61,066 nt of DNA from AC-50 sp035640455 (lineage in GTDB: Bacteria; Actinomycetota; Thermoleophilia; Gaiellales; Gaiellaceae): assembly GCA_035640455.1 (NCBI GenBank), contig DASQWB010000129.1, forward strand, positions 1 through 61,066, read 5' to 3'. Of the stretch, positions 16,893-24,761 are shown piece by piece. The translations under genes were made by a program, and so were the position numbers. Positions within the stretch are counted from its first letter, which is position 1; each line of letters starts with the position of its first letter. The notes under the pieces are model-generated. The model worked only from the letters and a program-made list of their open reading frames with translations. It did not search any database and was not told the origin of the DNA.

Positions 16893-16986
16893 TTCGACAT
16901 GACACCAGCGTGTCGACCGGTCGGTTCAGACGGACGCGCGGGAAACCCGCCGCATTCTGATGGCGGCGTCGCAAGCGCCGCCTTAG
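16893..16986. repeat. Family B two-hairpin element, copy B1
   Basis: Starts with GACAC-CAGC-GTGTC (16901-16914), then the box CGACCGGTC, then TTCAG and GGACGCGCGGG, a short stem GCGGG-AAA-CCCGC, and a second stem GGCGGCG-TCGCAAG-CGCCGCC at 16962-16982. It shares the box and layout with the copies at 22806 and 39049. Imperfect direct repeats (13 of 15 bases) CTTAGCAGCGGTTTT at 16880-16894 and CTTAGCAGGGGCTTT at 16982-16996 flank it. It fills the divergent region between the epimerase and the PD40-RTX gene. Confidence 0.7.
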
Positions 16987-17020
16987 CAGGGGCTTTACAG
17001 CTTCCGGCTACCTTCGGCAC

Positions 17021-18754
17021 GTGCGAGCGCTCGTCGTCCTCGTTCTTGCCCTGCTGGCCCTCGCGGGCGCGGCCGGCGGCGGCATCCCGATCCCGCCGCC
17101 GCCCGGCGACTCGCATCCGACGTGGTCGCCCGACGGGAGCGTGATCGTCTTCCTCAGCGACCGCGACGGCACGTCGCTCCGGGTCATGAGCCCCGCCGGC
17201 TCGGACGAGCACCGGATCCCCTGGCTGCCGGCGAACCCGACATACTCCTTCTCCCGGGACTGGTCGCACGTCGCCGCCTGGGAGGACGGGCAGCTCGTCG
17301 TCGAGCGGCTCGACGGCTCCGACCGGCTGAGCCTTGGCAGGGCCGCGTACCAGACGAAGCCCTCCTGGTCGTCCGACGGGACGCGCGTCGCATTCGTCGC
17401 GCCGAGCTCCGACCCGAACCGAGCCGACGTGGTCGTCGCGCGGATCGACGGAAGCGAGGCGCACCGCGTCGTGAGCGGAGTCCAGCCGGTATGGGCGCCG
17501 ACGGGCGACCGCATCGCGTACCTCACGACGCCGTACGACCAGAACGAGCTCCACCTCGTGAACGCCGACGGCAGCGGCGACGTGCGCGTCGCGAGCGGCG
17601 GCGCCTTGAGCCGGCCCAGCTGGTCCCCGGACGGCACGCGGCTCGCCGTCGCGCGCTACGACCAGAAGCAGTACAGGACGACGCTCGAGATCTTCGGCGA
17701 CAACGGGGCGCGCGTCGGCACGTTCGGCGTCCAGCCCTCGGACTACGCGTGGTCGCCGCGCGGCGACCAGATCGCCTACTCGAACGGCGCCGGCGTCTGG
17801 ATCCTCGACGTGGCCTCCGGCCGCAAGCGACGCGTCTCGAGCTTCGGCTACCAGGTCGTGTGGTCGCCCGACGCGCGGCAGCTCGCGTTCACGTCGGGCG
17901 GCGAGTGCCGCAACCGAACCGGCATCTACCGCGTCGACCTCTCTTCGGGCAAGCCGGTGCGGCTCACGAACGACTGCCGGATCGTCGGGACGGCAGGCGA
18001 CGACGTCCTCATGGGGACGCACCTCGCCGACGTGCTGCTCGGGAGGGGCGGCAACGACACGCTGCGCGCTTTCGACGCCGACCGCGTCGGCGATACCCTC
18101 CTCGGCGGGCGGGGGAACGACCTCCTCGTCGGCGGGAACGAGAGCGACAAGCTCGACGGGGGGCCCGGCAACGACATCCTGCGCGGCGGCGCCGGCCCGG
18201 ACCTGCTGATCGGCGGTCCGGGCCGCGACGTCGTCTACGGAGGGGGCGGCCGCGACCTGATCTACGCCCGCGACGGCCGGCGCGACGTCGTCTCGTGCGG
18301 CACGAACAAGACGCGAAACGGGCCCGAGGGGGACATCGCCTACGTCGACCGGGTCGACGTCGTCTCGCGCGACTGCGAGTACGTGTTCCGGCCGGGATCC
18401 GCTCGGCCGGTGCGAGGGCGGATCTCGCTCGAGATCAGGGTCTGGCCGCTGGGCCGCTCCGTACGGAACCCGCCGCAGCGGCGCTACTCGCTGCGGTGCC
18501 GCCCTGCAGGAGGGACACTCCCGCACGCCGCGTCGGCCTGCGCCAAGCTCGTCCGTGTCCAGAACCCGTTTGCGCCCGCATCACCCGCCGGGGGGTGCGT
18601 GTCCGTGAACGCGGGCCTGCAGATGGCGGGTGTCCGCGGGATCTACGGCGGGCGCTCCGTCCACGCCGGCTTCGAGCGATACAGCTCCTGCGGCGTCGAG
18701 CGCTGGGACCGCGTCGCCTTCCTGTTTCCGGTTAAGACGACCCCACCCGGCTAG
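17021..18754 (+). CDS. Secreted PD40 beta-propeller + RTX calcium repeats + SSI-like domain
   Basis: 577 residues with a signal peptide (MRALVVLVLALLALAGAAGG). Residues 30-310 are TolB-like PD40 blades (HPTWSPDGSVIVFLS, KPSWSSDGTRVAFVA, RPSWSPDGTRLAVAR). Residues about 320-420 are RTX-type nonapeptides (GGRGNDLLVGG, GGPGNDILRGG, GGAGPDLLIGG), which bind Ca2+. Residues about 466-577 resemble the Streptomyces subtilisin inhibitor fold: CRPAGGTLPHAASAC and a second Cys pair 31 residues apart, ending VERWDRVAFLF. The four cysteine spacings (14 and 31) are close to the two SSI disulfides. The GTG at 17021 gives a good signal peptide. Inhibitor activity is uncertain because the reactive loop (CVSVNAGLQ) differs from classic SSI. 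Confidence 0.83.
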   Translation: MRALVVLVLALLALAGAAGGGIPIPPPPGDSHPTWSPDGSVIVFLSDRDGTSLRVMSPAGSDEHRIPWLPANPTYSFSRDWSHVAAWEDGQLVVERLDGSDRLSLGRAAYQTKPSWSSDGTRVAFVAPSSDPNRADVVVARIDGSEAHRVVSGVQPVWAPTGDRIAYLTTPYDQNELHLVNADGSGDVRVASGGALSRPSWSPDGTRLAVARYDQKQYRTTLEIFGDNGARVGTFGVQPSDYAWSPRGDQIAYSNGAGVWILDVASGRKRRVSSFGYQVVWSPDARQLAFTSGGECRNRTGIYRVDLSSGKPVRLTNDCRIVGTAGDDVLMGTHLADVLLGRGGNDTLRAFDADRVGDTLLGGRGNDLLVGGNESDKLDGGPGNDILRGGAGPDLLIGGPGRDVVYGGGGRDLIYARDGRRDVVSCGTNKTRNGPEGDIAYVDRVDVVSRDCEYVFRPGSARPVRGRISLEIRVWPLGRSVRNPPQRRYSLRCRPAGGTLPHAASACAKLVRVQNPFAPASPAGGCVSVNAGLQMAGVRGIYGGRSVHAGFERYSSCGVERWDRVAFLFPVKTTPPG

Positions 18755-18765
18755 CATCGCGCCCG

Positions 18766-19977
18766 GTGCTGGGCACGATCCTCTTCGTCGGCGCGGGACG
18801 CCACCAGCGGCGCGCGATCGAGCGGGCCCGCGAGCTCGGCGCCCGAGTCGTGGCCGTCGACCGGAACGCGGACGCGCCGGGCCTGGCCGCGGCGGACGAG
18901 ACGGAGGTGGTCGACTTCAGCGACGTCGACGCGGCCGTCGAGGTCGGGCGCCGCCACGGCGTCGAGGGCGTGATGACGGTTGCGGCCGATCGGGCGGTTC
19001 CGATCGTGGCGGCGGTCGCCGAGCGGCTCGGGCTCCCCGGGATCGGCTCCGAGACCGCTCACGTGATGACCCACAAGGTCGCGATGCGGCGGCAGCTCGC
19101 CGAGCACGGCGTCCCGCAGCCGCGCTTCGCCGCCGTCCGCACGCATACCGAGGCACGGGCCGCCGCCGACGCCGTCGGCTTTCCCGCCGTCCTGAAGCCG
19201 GCCGACGCGGCTGGCCAGCGAGGCGTCTTCCGGCTCGGCTCGTTCGACGACCTCGAGGCGCACCTGCACGCGGCGCTCGCCGCGTCGACGAGCGCCGAGG
19301 CGATCGTCGAGCGATACCACGCCGGCGACGAGGTGAACACGCTCCTCGTCGCGACGGGCGGCGATGTGCGGCTGCTGACGGCCTCCGACCGCATGCGTCC
19401 CGACGGCGTCGGCTTCGGCGTCGCGCTCGCGCACGTCTACCCTTCGACGTTCTTCGGCCACGCGTTGGAGGAGGTCGAGCGCGTGGCCGTCGCCGCGGTC
19501 CGGGCACTCGGCCTGCGCACCGGGATCGCCTACCCGCAGCTCCTCGTCGGCGACGGGGGCGTGCGCGTCGTCGAGGTCGCGGCGAGGATTCCCGGGGGCC
19601 AGATGGGCGAGGTTCCGCGCGTCGGCATCGGGATCGACCTCGTCGAGATCGCGGTCTTGCAGGCGCTGGGGCGCGATGTGCCGGAGGAGCTCCTGCGGCC
19701 GCGCTTCCAGCAGCCGTTCGCGATCTCGTTCCTCACCGCGAGGCCGGGCGTCCTCCCGACGGGGAAGGTGCGGCGCGTGGAGGGTGTGGGGCGCGCCGAG
19801 GCATTTCCGGGCGTCGTCCGCGTCGAGACGTACATCCAGCCCGGCGAGACGATCCGGCCGGTGCAGGTCGACGGCGACCGGCGCGGCTACGTGATCGCCC
19901 TCGGCGACACGAACCTCGACGCGCTCGAGCGGGCGCAGGCCGCGGCCGCGCTCGTCGACGTGGAGGTGGAGGCGTGA
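18766..19977 (+). CDS. ATP-grasp ligase (PurK/PurT/CarB-like)
   Basis: 403 residues from the GTG at 18766. The N-terminal domain opens LFVGAGRHQRRAIERARELG. The ATP-grasp core has AVLKPADAAGQRGVFRL, the E-rich strand IVERYHAGDEVNTLLV, and the metal-ligand segment VVEVAARIPGGQMGE. It is a paralogue of the gene at 5260-6468 by layout and motifs (PADAAGQRG against PDRQGQRG). Its stop overlaps the start of the deacetylase-like gene (GTGA). The pair flanks that gene with a second ATP-grasp protein, suggesting that a deprotected amine is joined to an acid. That is inference; the substrates are unknown. Confidence 0.82.
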   Translation: MLGTILFVGAGRHQRRAIERARELGARVVAVDRNADAPGLAAADETEVVDFSDVDAAVEVGRRHGVEGVMTVAADRAVPIVAAVAERLGLPGIGSETAHVMTHKVAMRRQLAEHGVPQPRFAAVRTHTEARAAADAVGFPAVLKPADAAGQRGVFRLGSFDDLEAHLHAALAASTSAEAIVERYHAGDEVNTLLVATGGDVRLLTASDRMRPDGVGFGVALAHVYPSTFFGHALEEVERVAVAAVRALGLRTGIAYPQLLVGDGGVRVVEVAARIPGGQMGEVPRVGIGIDLVEIAVLQALGRDVPEELLRPRFQQPFAISFLTARPGVLPTGKVRRVEGVGRAEAFPGVVRVETYIQPGETIRPVQVDGDRRGYVIALGDTNLDALERAQAAAALVDVEVEA

Positions 19978-20615
19978 CTTGCGCGTTCGACCTGGCGCAC
20001 TACCGGGAGCTTTTGGCGGCGGCGCGGGCCGGCGGCTACCGGTTCGCCTTCTTCGACCGCGATCCGCGGCCGGGCGACCTGCTGCTCCGCCACGACATCG
20101 ACCTGTCGCTCGAGGCAGCGGTCGAACTCGCGGAGCTCGAGGCGGAGCTGGGAGCGGCGGCGACCTACTTCGTGATGACCGAGAGCGTCTTCTACAACCT
20201 CGCCTCGGCGGCCGGCGAGCGGGCGCTCGAGCGGCTGCGCGTGCTCGGGCACCGCGTCGGCCTGCACGCCGTCCATCCGCGGGCGGAGCTCGACGGGCGC
20301 TTCGACCCCGTCGTCGCCTGGCACAACCCCGAGCCGGAGTTCATGACCGCGCCGGTCGACGGTGCCGCGAACGCGATGGAGCCGCGCTTCTTCGCGCCGG
20401 AGCGGTACCGCTCCGACTCGAACCAGCGCTGGCGCTCCGGCTGTCCGCACGGGGCGCTCGCCCGCGGCGAGTTCGAGTGGCTCCAGCTCTTGATCCATCC
20501 AGAGATCTGGGTCTACCCGGGCACGACGATGCGCGAGACGATGTTGGCGATGCTGGAGGCGGAGCAGGTGCGGCGGCTCGAGCAGCTGGCGGCGGATCGG
20601 ATCGACCTCTCGTGA
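19974..20615 (+). CDS. Polysaccharide deacetylase-like (NodB-fold) protein
   Basis: 213 residues from the GTG at 19974. The N-terminal strand gives LLLRHDIDLSLEAAVEL, the NodB motif 1 with its two aspartates, and the later VGLHAVHPRAEL supplies histidines like motif 2. ATYFVMTESVFYNL matches the strand after motif 1. Proteins of this short type occur beside ATP-grasp and glycosyltransferase genes and are thought to remove N-acetyl groups or act on related amides. The C-terminal half has few recognisable motifs apart from LLIHPEIWVYPG. It overlaps both neighbours by 4 nt (GTGA on each side), so all three genes are translated together. Confidence 0.75.
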   Translation: MTCAFDLAHYRELLAAARAGGYRFAFFDRDPRPGDLLLRHDIDLSLEAAVELAELEAELGAAATYFVMTESVFYNLASAAGERALERLRVLGHRVGLHAVHPRAELDGRFDPVVAWHNPEPEFMTAPVDGAANAMEPRFFAPERYRSDSNQRWRSGCPHGALARGEFEWLQLLIHPEIWVYPGTTMRETMLAMLEAEQVRRLEQLAADRIDLS

Positions 20616-21643
20616 GGGACGTCACCGTCCTCGTGTCGGCGTGCGGCGCGCCGGGCACCGCCGCGCTGCTCCGCGCGCTGCGGGAGAACGGGGAACGGAC
20701 GGTTCGGTTGGTCGGAACCGACATGTCCGAGCGAGCCGTGGGGCGGCTGCTCTGCGACGCGTTCCGGCTGGTGCCGCCGGGGTCGGATCCTGGGTTCGCA
20801 GAGGCGGTGCTGGAAGTGTGTGCGGCGGAGGGCGTCGACGTCGTGCTGCCGCAGTCGTCGTTCGACCTCGCGGGCCTCGCGGCCGCACGGGAGCGGTTCG
20901 AGGTGCCGGTGCTCGTCTCCTCGCCGGAGACGATCCGCCGCTCGAACGACAAGGCGGAGTGCTACGCGCTCTTGCACCGGATCGGGGTTCCGGCGCCTGC
21001 GTTCCGGCGGGTTCGCGGGGCCGCGGCGGTGGCGGAGGCGGCGCGCGAGCTCGGCTATCCGGAGCGACCTGTCTGCTTCAAGCCTGTCTTCGGGTCGGGA
21101 TCGCGTGGGTTCCGTGTGCTGGATCCGGACGTGGACCGGGCGCACCAGCTCCTGCACGAGCGGCCCGGGTCGGTGGCGATGCGGCTGGAGGAGGCGCTCG
21201 AGCTGCTGCCGACCGACGGCGGGCCGGATCTGCTGGTGATGGAACTCGCGCAGGGCGGCGAGCGGACGATCGACGGGATCGCCGACGGCCGCCGGATCGT
21301 GCTCGGGCACCCGAAGACGCGCGAGTCGATGCGCGCCGGGCTCGCGATGTACTTCCTCACGCTCGAGGATCCGGCGCTGATGGACGTCGCGGAGCGGATC
21401 GTTCGCGAGCTCGAGATCGAGCACTTCTTCAACATCCAGCTCGTGGAGGAGCACGTGATCGAGGTGAATCCCCGGATCTCGACGGTCGTGTACCAGGAGG
21501 ACCTGAACCTTCCGTACCTGGGCGTGAAGCGCGCGCTCGGCGAGGTGACGGACGAGGAGCTCGCGGCGCTTCGCGCGCGGGTGCGACCGGGGCGGACGGC
21601 GCTCCGCTACTTCGACCAGGTCGAGTGGGACGCGCCGGCGTGA
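20612..21643 (+). CDS. ATP-grasp ligase (CarB/PylC-like)
   Basis: 343 residues from the GTG at 20612. It has TVLVSACGAPGTAALLRALR at the N terminus, the lid and ATP contacts SNDKAECYALLHRIGVPAP and VCFKPVFGSGSRGFRVL, and the catalytic end FFNIQLVEEHVIEVNPRIST. The last motif (xVxExNPRxS) is typical of carbamoyl-phosphate synthase-like and PylC-like ligases that make amides or peptides. It is distinct from the ATP-grasp gene at 18766, with which it shares the operon. The target is probably a sugar or a small metabolite of the glycan pathway; that is inference. Confidence 0.82.
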   Translation: MRDVTVLVSACGAPGTAALLRALRENGERTVRLVGTDMSERAVGRLLCDAFRLVPPGSDPGFAEAVLEVCAAEGVDVVLPQSSFDLAGLAAARERFEVPVLVSSPETIRRSNDKAECYALLHRIGVPAPAFRRVRGAAAVAEAARELGYPERPVCFKPVFGSGSRGFRVLDPDVDRAHQLLHERPGSVAMRLEEALELLPTDGGPDLLVMELAQGGERTIDGIADGRRIVLGHPKTRESMRAGLAMYFLTLEDPALMDVAERIVRELEIEHFFNIQLVEEHVIEVNPRISTVVYQEDLNLPYLGVKRALGEVTDEELAALRARVRPGRTALRYFDQVEWDAPA

Positions 21644-21788
21644 GGGGCGTGCGGCAGGCGGAGGCGCTCGGCCTCGGGACGCGATCGTTGCGAGGGGCGT
21701 TTTCCATCCCTAACCCCCACCCACCCACGGGGCACGAACACCGTAGCCGCGCGACCCGCGCCGAAGGTGACGCGGGCGTGCCGGAAGC

Positions 21789-22778
21789 GTGAGAACTTCG
21801 CGCCGCAGCGGCGGCTCGCCCGCCGCCGACCCACCCGTCGACCCGCTCGCGCTTCGCGTCACCCACTGCCCCGTCAACGTCGCCGGCGTGCCGTGGGCAA
21901 ACGTCCAGGCGCTCCGCCGTCGCGGCGTCGACGCCCGCCTCGTCGTCTTCGAGCGCGGCCGCTTGCACCCCGACGCCGACTGGTCGCTCGACCGCACCGG
22001 CGGCCTCCTCCGCCGCCAGCTCACGCAGTGGCGCGCGTTCGCTCGTCTCCTCCCCCGCACCGACGTCTTCCACTTCTACTTCGGCCTTACCATCGTCCCG
22101 AAGTCGCTTCAGTTCCCCCTGCTCCGCCTCACCGGCCGCCGCTCGGTCTTGCACTTCCTCGGTTCCGACATCCGCGGCAAGACGCCAGAGGAACTCGCGT
22201 ACGGCCGGCGCGCCGGCGCGCAGATCGTCGGCTCCTACGACGCGATCCGCTGGGTGCCGGAGGCCGAGGTCGTGCCGCCGGGGATCGACCTCGCCGCGTA
22301 CGAGCCCGTGCCACCCTCGGAACGCCCCCGGCCGCTCGTCGTCCATGCGCCGTCGAACCGTGCGCGCAAGGGAACCGAGCACGTCGTCGCCGCCTGCCGC
22401 GAGCTCGACCTGGAGCTCGACGTCGTCGAAGGGCTCCCGCACCACGAGGCGCGCCGCCGCTACGAGCGAGCCGACATCGTCATCGATCAGCTCAATGCCG
22501 GTTGGTACGGCCTGTTCGCGATCGAGGCGATGGCGCTCGGGAAGCCGGTGGTGACCTTCCTGCACGACGACGCGGTCCGCCGTACCGAGCAGGCCTTCGG
22601 CGTCGCCCCACCAATTGTCTCGGCGAGGGAGGAGACGCTCGTCGAGCGCCTGCGCGCGCTCGTCACCTCGCCCGACGAGCGGCGCCGCCGCGGCGCAGAA
22701 GGCCGAGCCTACGTCGAGCGCGTCCACGACGCCGACCGAGTCGCCGACCGCCTCCTGGACATCTACTCTCGGCTCTAG
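21789..22778 (+). CDS. Glycosyltransferase family 4 (GT-B)
   Basis: 329 residues from the GTG at 21789. The conserved part begins at about residue 23 (RVTHCPVNVAGVPWANVQAL). A first-domain stretch RRSVLHFLGSDIRGK, the linker VVPPGIDLAAYEP, the second-domain start PLVVHAPSNRARKGTEHV, and the donor-binding motif GWYGLFAIEAMALGKPVV (E-x7-E in GT4) are all visible. It transfers a sugar to a growing glycan in the cytoplasm. The preceding 145 nt (21644-21788) hold no gene and no clear promoter; they contain a C-rich run near 21715. The first 20 residues are not conserved-looking, so the start may be later. Confidence 0.88.
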   Translation: MRTSRRSGGSPAADPPVDPLALRVTHCPVNVAGVPWANVQALRRRGVDARLVVFERGRLHPDADWSLDRTGGLLRRQLTQWRAFARLLPRTDVFHFYFGLTIVPKSLQFPLLRLTGRRSVLHFLGSDIRGKTPEELAYGRRAGAQIVGSYDAIRWVPEAEVVPPGIDLAAYEPVPPSERPRPLVVHAPSNRARKGTEHVVAACRELDLELDVVEGLPHHEARRRYERADIVIDQLNAGWYGLFAIEAMALGKPVVTFLHDDAVRRTEQAFGVAPPIVSAREETLVERLRALVTSPDERRRRGAEGRAYVERVHDADRVADRLLDIYSRL

Positions 22779-22789
22779 ATGTCACCGTC

Positions 22790-22876
22790 GACGCTCGAGC
22801 GGATCGACCGGTCGTTTCAGAGGGATGCGCGGGCGGAGCCCGCGCATCCTGACACCGGCACCGCAAGCGGTGCCTA
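22790..22876. repeat. Family B two-hairpin element, copy B2
   Basis: The box CGACCGGTC at 22805-22813, then TTTCAG, then a perfect 12-bp hairpin GGATGCGCGGGC-GGA-GCCCGCGCATCC at 22823-22849, then TGACA, then a perfect 8-bp hairpin GGCACCGC-AA-GCGGTGCC at 22857-22874. It fills the gap between the GT4 and flippase genes. Its last stem contains an in-frame GTG (22870) that could start the flippase. Confidence 0.8.
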
Positions 22877-22878
22877 GG

Positions 22879-24315
22879 GTGCTCGCAGGACAGATCAAGC
22901 GGCTCGCCCGCCACTCCGCGATCTACGGCCTCGGCGGCCTCGTCTCGCGGGTCCTCGCCGTCCTCCTGCTGCCGCTCTACACGAGCTACCTCACGACCGC
23001 CGACTACGGGAAGATCGAGACGCTCGTCGCCGCGTCGACAGTCCTCGTCATCGTGCTGCGGCTCGGCATCTCGAGCGCCTTCTTCCGCTTCTACCTCGAC
23101 TCACCCGACCCGGAGCGGCGTGTGCTCGTCGTCCGGACGTCCTTCTGGTTCACGATGGCGAGCGCGACGGCCGGCCTCGTCGCCGGGCTCGTCCTCGCCG
23201 ACCCGATCGCCCACGTCCTCCGCCTCGGCGACCAGCCCAACCTCGTCCGCGCCGCGGCTGTCGGTCTCTGGGCCCAGATGAACTACGAGCAGCTAACCTC
23301 GCTCTTCCGCGTCGAGGAGCGGTCCGTCGCGTTCGTGCTCGCGAGCCTCGCGAACATCCTGATCACCGTCGCCGCGACTGTGCTGCTCGTCGTCGCCGCG
23401 CACAAGGGGCCGCTCGGTGTGCTCATCGGGAACTTCGTCGGAACGCTCTGCGTCTATGTCGTCCTGCTCGGCTATCGCCGCTACCAGCTCGGCCTCCAGT
23501 TCGACCGGCGCCTCTTCCGCGCGATGAACAAGTTCGGCATGCCGCTCGTGCCGTCGGCGCTCGCGCTGTGGGCGGTGAACTTCATCGACCGCTTCTTCGT
23601 CGCGCTCTTCAAGGGCCAGTCGGAGGTCGGCGTCTACTCCGTCGCCGTCCGGATCTCGTCGGCGGTCGTCTTCCTGCTGATCGCCTTCCGGACGGCCTGG
23701 CCTGCGTTCGCGTACTCGATCGAGGACGACCGCGAGGCGCGCCGCACCTACGCCTTCGTGCTGACGTACCTCCTGCTAGTCGCCTGCTGGCTGTCGCTCG
23801 CGCTCGGGCTGCTCTCGCCGTGGCTAGTCGAGCTCTTGGCCCGCAAGCCCGGGTTCCATCGCGCCTCGGAGGCCGTCGCGACGCTCTGTTTCGCCGGCGC
23901 CGCGTACGCCGGCTATACCGTGATCGCGATCGGCGTCGGCCGCGCCCGCCGGACGCAGTTCAACTGGATCGTCACCGGAATCGGCGCCGCCGTGAACGTC
24001 GTTCTGAACGTAATCCTGATCCCACCGTACGGGATGATGGGCGCCGCGATCGCGACCCTCGCCGCCTACGTCGTCCTCTTCGCCGGCATGACGCTGAACG
24101 CGCAGCACGTCTATCCGGTGCCGTACCAGTGGCGGCGGGTGGCCACGCTCGCAGCCGCCGCGGTCGGACTCGTCGTGCTGGGGAAGCTCCTCGACGTGCC
24201 GCTTCCCGGCGCGATCGCACTCGCGCTTGCGTATCCCGTCGTGCTCCTCGCGCTCGGCTTCTACCTGCCGGCCGAGCGAGCGCGGCTCAGGCGGCTCGTG
24301 CCGAGCCTGCGCTAG
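22879..24315 (+). CDS. Polysaccharide flippase, Wzx/MATE-like (MOP superfamily)
   Basis: 478 residues with about fourteen membrane helices. It begins LAGQIKRLARHSAIYGLGGLVSR and continues VLLLPLYTSYLTTADYGKIET, the usual opening of the polysaccharide biosynthesis (RfbX) family. Later loops MNKFGMPLVPSALALWAVNF and GQSEVGVYSVAVRI are also typical. It moves undecaprenyl-linked glycans to the outer face, where the two O-antigen ligase proteins of this window could use them. The GTG at 22879 follows the family B element directly; an in-frame GTG at 22870 lies inside the element. It converges with the small DUF3883 gene, 38 nt away. Confidence 0.9.
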   Translation: MLAGQIKRLARHSAIYGLGGLVSRVLAVLLLPLYTSYLTTADYGKIETLVAASTVLVIVLRLGISSAFFRFYLDSPDPERRVLVVRTSFWFTMASATAGLVAGLVLADPIAHVLRLGDQPNLVRAAAVGLWAQMNYEQLTSLFRVEERSVAFVLASLANILITVAATVLLVVAAHKGPLGVLIGNFVGTLCVYVVLLGYRRYQLGLQFDRRLFRAMNKFGMPLVPSALALWAVNFIDRFFVALFKGQSEVGVYSVAVRISSAVVFLLIAFRTAWPAFAYSIEDDREARRTYAFVLTYLLLVACWLSLALGLLSPWLVELLARKPGFHRASEAVATLCFAGAAYAGYTVIAIGVGRARRTQFNWIVTGIGAAVNVVLNVILIPPYGMMGAAIATLAAYVVLFAGMTLNAQHVYPVPYQWRRVATLAAAAVGLVVLGKLLDVPLPGAIALALAYPVVLLALGFYLPAERARLRRLVPSLR

Positions 24316-24353
24316 GGCAGAGCCGCCCTCACGACAAGTCGTCCCGGCACGTC

Positions 24354-24734
24354 TCATAGTCGGCCACCCGGCCACGGCACCTCGTAATAGCGACGCTCCT
24401 TCGCGCGCTCAAGTAGGCGACACAATCGCGCGTTGTCCAGCACCTTCAGGGTGAACGAGTTCGGATCGCCTTGGCGAATGTTCTCGACGACGTACACATA
24501 GAAGTTGGGGTTACGTCGAGCCTCTTCCACTTGCGAAACCTCGAGCCAAAGCCCGTACCCCCGATTGGACGTGCCGAATGCCTTGACCTCAATCCGGCGG
24601 GGCGGACTCTCTATGTCGGCCGCGGCACGCGCATAGCGAGTATCGCGCGGCTCGCGCCCTGCAGCGCGCTCCCTCTCGAGGACCCAAGCAATGGCGGCAT
24701 CTTCAATTGACTTGTTTGCGATCAACTCTGGCAT
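24354..24734 (-). CDS. DUF3883 domain protein (restriction-endonuclease-like fold)
   Basis: 126 residues, essentially one DUF3883 domain. ARAAADIESPPRRIEVKAFG has the D...E-x-K pattern of PD-(D/E)xK nucleases, followed by GYGLWLEVSQVEEARRNPNF and YVYVVENI. Such domains are found in phage-defence and DNA-processing proteins, usually fused to a helicase or ATPase; here it stands alone. Codon use is less GC-biased than in the neighbours (for example TTTAATGAG just before it), a sign of recent transfer. The ATG at 24734 is clear but has no ribosome site. It trails the sulfur/glycan operon on the same strand, 27 nt after the PIG-L gene, and may be unrelated to it. Confidence 0.7.
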   Translation of the reverse strand: MPELIANKSIEDAAIAWVLERERAAGREPRDTRYARAAADIESPPRRIEVKAFGTSNRGYGLWLEVSQVEEARRNPNFYVYVVENIRQGDPNSFTLKVLDNARLCRLLERAKERRYYEVPWPGGRL

Positions 24735-24761
24735 CTTTAATGAGACAGCCCTCTTGTGTCG

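Noticed and set aside
21644..21788. A small gene between the ATP-grasp and GT4 genes
   Set aside because: No frame has a start, ribosome site and protein-like composition; the segment is C-rich and GC-biased.
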